Below, one piece after another: positions 63,710-64,000 of a stretch of 64,000 nt of DNA. The notes beneath the pieces were generated by a model. The model worked only from the letters and a program-made list of their open reading frames with translations. It made no database searches and was not told the origin of the DNA. This DNA is from Muricoccus roseus (lineage in GTDB: Bacteria; Pseudomonadota; Alphaproteobacteria; Acetobacterales; Acetobacteraceae). The stretch is from the NCBI RefSeq assembly GCF_900141905.1, contig NZ_FQZF01000006.1:142254-206253 (forward strand). Reading direction: 5' to 3'. Position 1 is the stretch's first letter, and every line of letters begins with the position of its first letter. The position numbers and the translations under genes are program-made.

Positions 63710-64000
63710 TTAGCGCAGGACGATCTCGACGCGGCGGTTCTGCGGCTCACGCACGCCATCGGCGGTCGGGACCAGCGGACGGCTCTCGCCGAAGGCCTGG
63801 ATCGACATCTGATTGCGGGCGATGCCACGGCGCGACAGCTCGGCGGCCACCGCCTCGGCCCGGCGCATGGAGAGGCGCTGGTTGTACTGCGGGGTGCCCG
63901 AGCGGTCGGCATGGCCCGCCACCTCGATGCGGGTCGTGCCGGTCGACGTCACGGCCTGGGCGGCCTCGGCGATGATCTGGCGGGCGCGGTCCGTCAGGTC
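63710..64000 (-). CDS. OmpA-family protein (partial, C-terminal domain)
   Basis: The gene enters from beyond the right edge of the window, so only about 96 C-terminal codons are seen. They form the OmpA/MotB peptidoglycan-binding domain: TRIEVAGHADRSGTPQYNQ, LSMRRAEAVAAELSRRGIA, and MSIQAFGESRPLVPTADG...NRRVEIVL, with the conserved D and R of this fold. It would anchor an outer-membrane protein or lipoprotein to the cell wall. The N-terminal part (barrel or lipoprotein) is not visible. Confidence 0.9.
   Translation of the reverse strand, partial: DLTDRARQIIAEAAQAVTSTGTTRIEVAGHADRSGTPQYNQRLSMRRAEAVAAELSRRGIARNQMSIQAFGESRPLVPTADGVREPQNRRVEIVLR

Overview
The window is about 64 kb of very GC-rich chromosomal DNA. 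It most resembles an alphaproteobacterium of the Rhodospirillales/Acetobacteraceae, in the style of Roseomonas. This is inferred from gene content and order: pcm-tolC-popZ-valS, dgt-argS-SPOR-nagZ-M50 protease-scpA-scpB-tatBC-serS, an NDUFS4-type complex I accessory subunit, and many orphan ABC substrate-binding proteins. The sequence is densely coding. I find no insertion sequence, integrase, prophage, CRISPR array or rRNA, and no gene-free stretch longer than 300 bases; the longest gaps are about 230-275 bases, before ilvD and around the RND pump and tolC.

Layout, left to right. (1) 1-8.2 kb: a partial csaA, a divergent QuiC-type dehydratase fusion, then a tight run of gamma-glutamyltransferase, amidase, peptide-type substrate-binding protein and esterase, which looks like a scavenging operon. 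(2) 8.2-17 kb: two small glycine-zipper lipoproteins, a stand-alone Lrp/AsnC ligand-binding domain, an RND efflux adaptor and pump, an NMT1/THI5-like binding protein, a nucleoside deaminase and a TPP-dependent enzyme. (3) 17-22 kb, minus strand: acyl-CoA dehydrogenase, CoA transferase, CoA-ester lyase and a peptide-type binding protein, probably a small acid catabolic operon. (4) 22-24.6 kb: a detached phosphonate module (phnM and a DUF1045 2H phosphoesterase) divergent from phnF, with a HutC-type palindrome between them. (5) 24.6-33.8 kb: tRNA-Asn, tRNA-Cys, pcm, tolC, popZ, valS, a transporter, an exonuclease and a frameshifted histidine phosphatase. (6) 34-39.5 kb: ilvD, pdxA-pdxJ coupled to a 2OG-Fe dioxygenase, xth and erpA. 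(7) 39.5-50.2 kb: the housekeeping block dgt, argS, SPOR protein, nagZ, M50 protease, scpAB, tatBC, serS, tRNA-Pro, NDUFS4 and tRNA-Arg. (8) 50.2-64 kb: recQ, cydCD, a polysaccharide deacetylase, membrane proteins, glutathione-dependent formaldehyde dehydrogenase, a thioesterase facing a cytochrome P450, the bfd-bfr iron-storage pair, an SbmA/BacA-like ABC protein, a DUF3253 protein and a partial OmpA-family protein.

Most genes are ordinary core or catabolic functions, and I found no clear novel defence or mobile system. The observations most worth checking are a possible 18-codon leader ORF that shares an ATGA with pdxA, the unexpected 2OG-Fe dioxygenase fused into the pdx operon, the detached phn module with its palindrome, the frameshift in the histidine phosphatase, the missing tatA, and the P450 whose recognisable N terminus runs upstream of its only ordinary start codon. 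All functional calls rest on reading motifs and recalling families; no database search was run.
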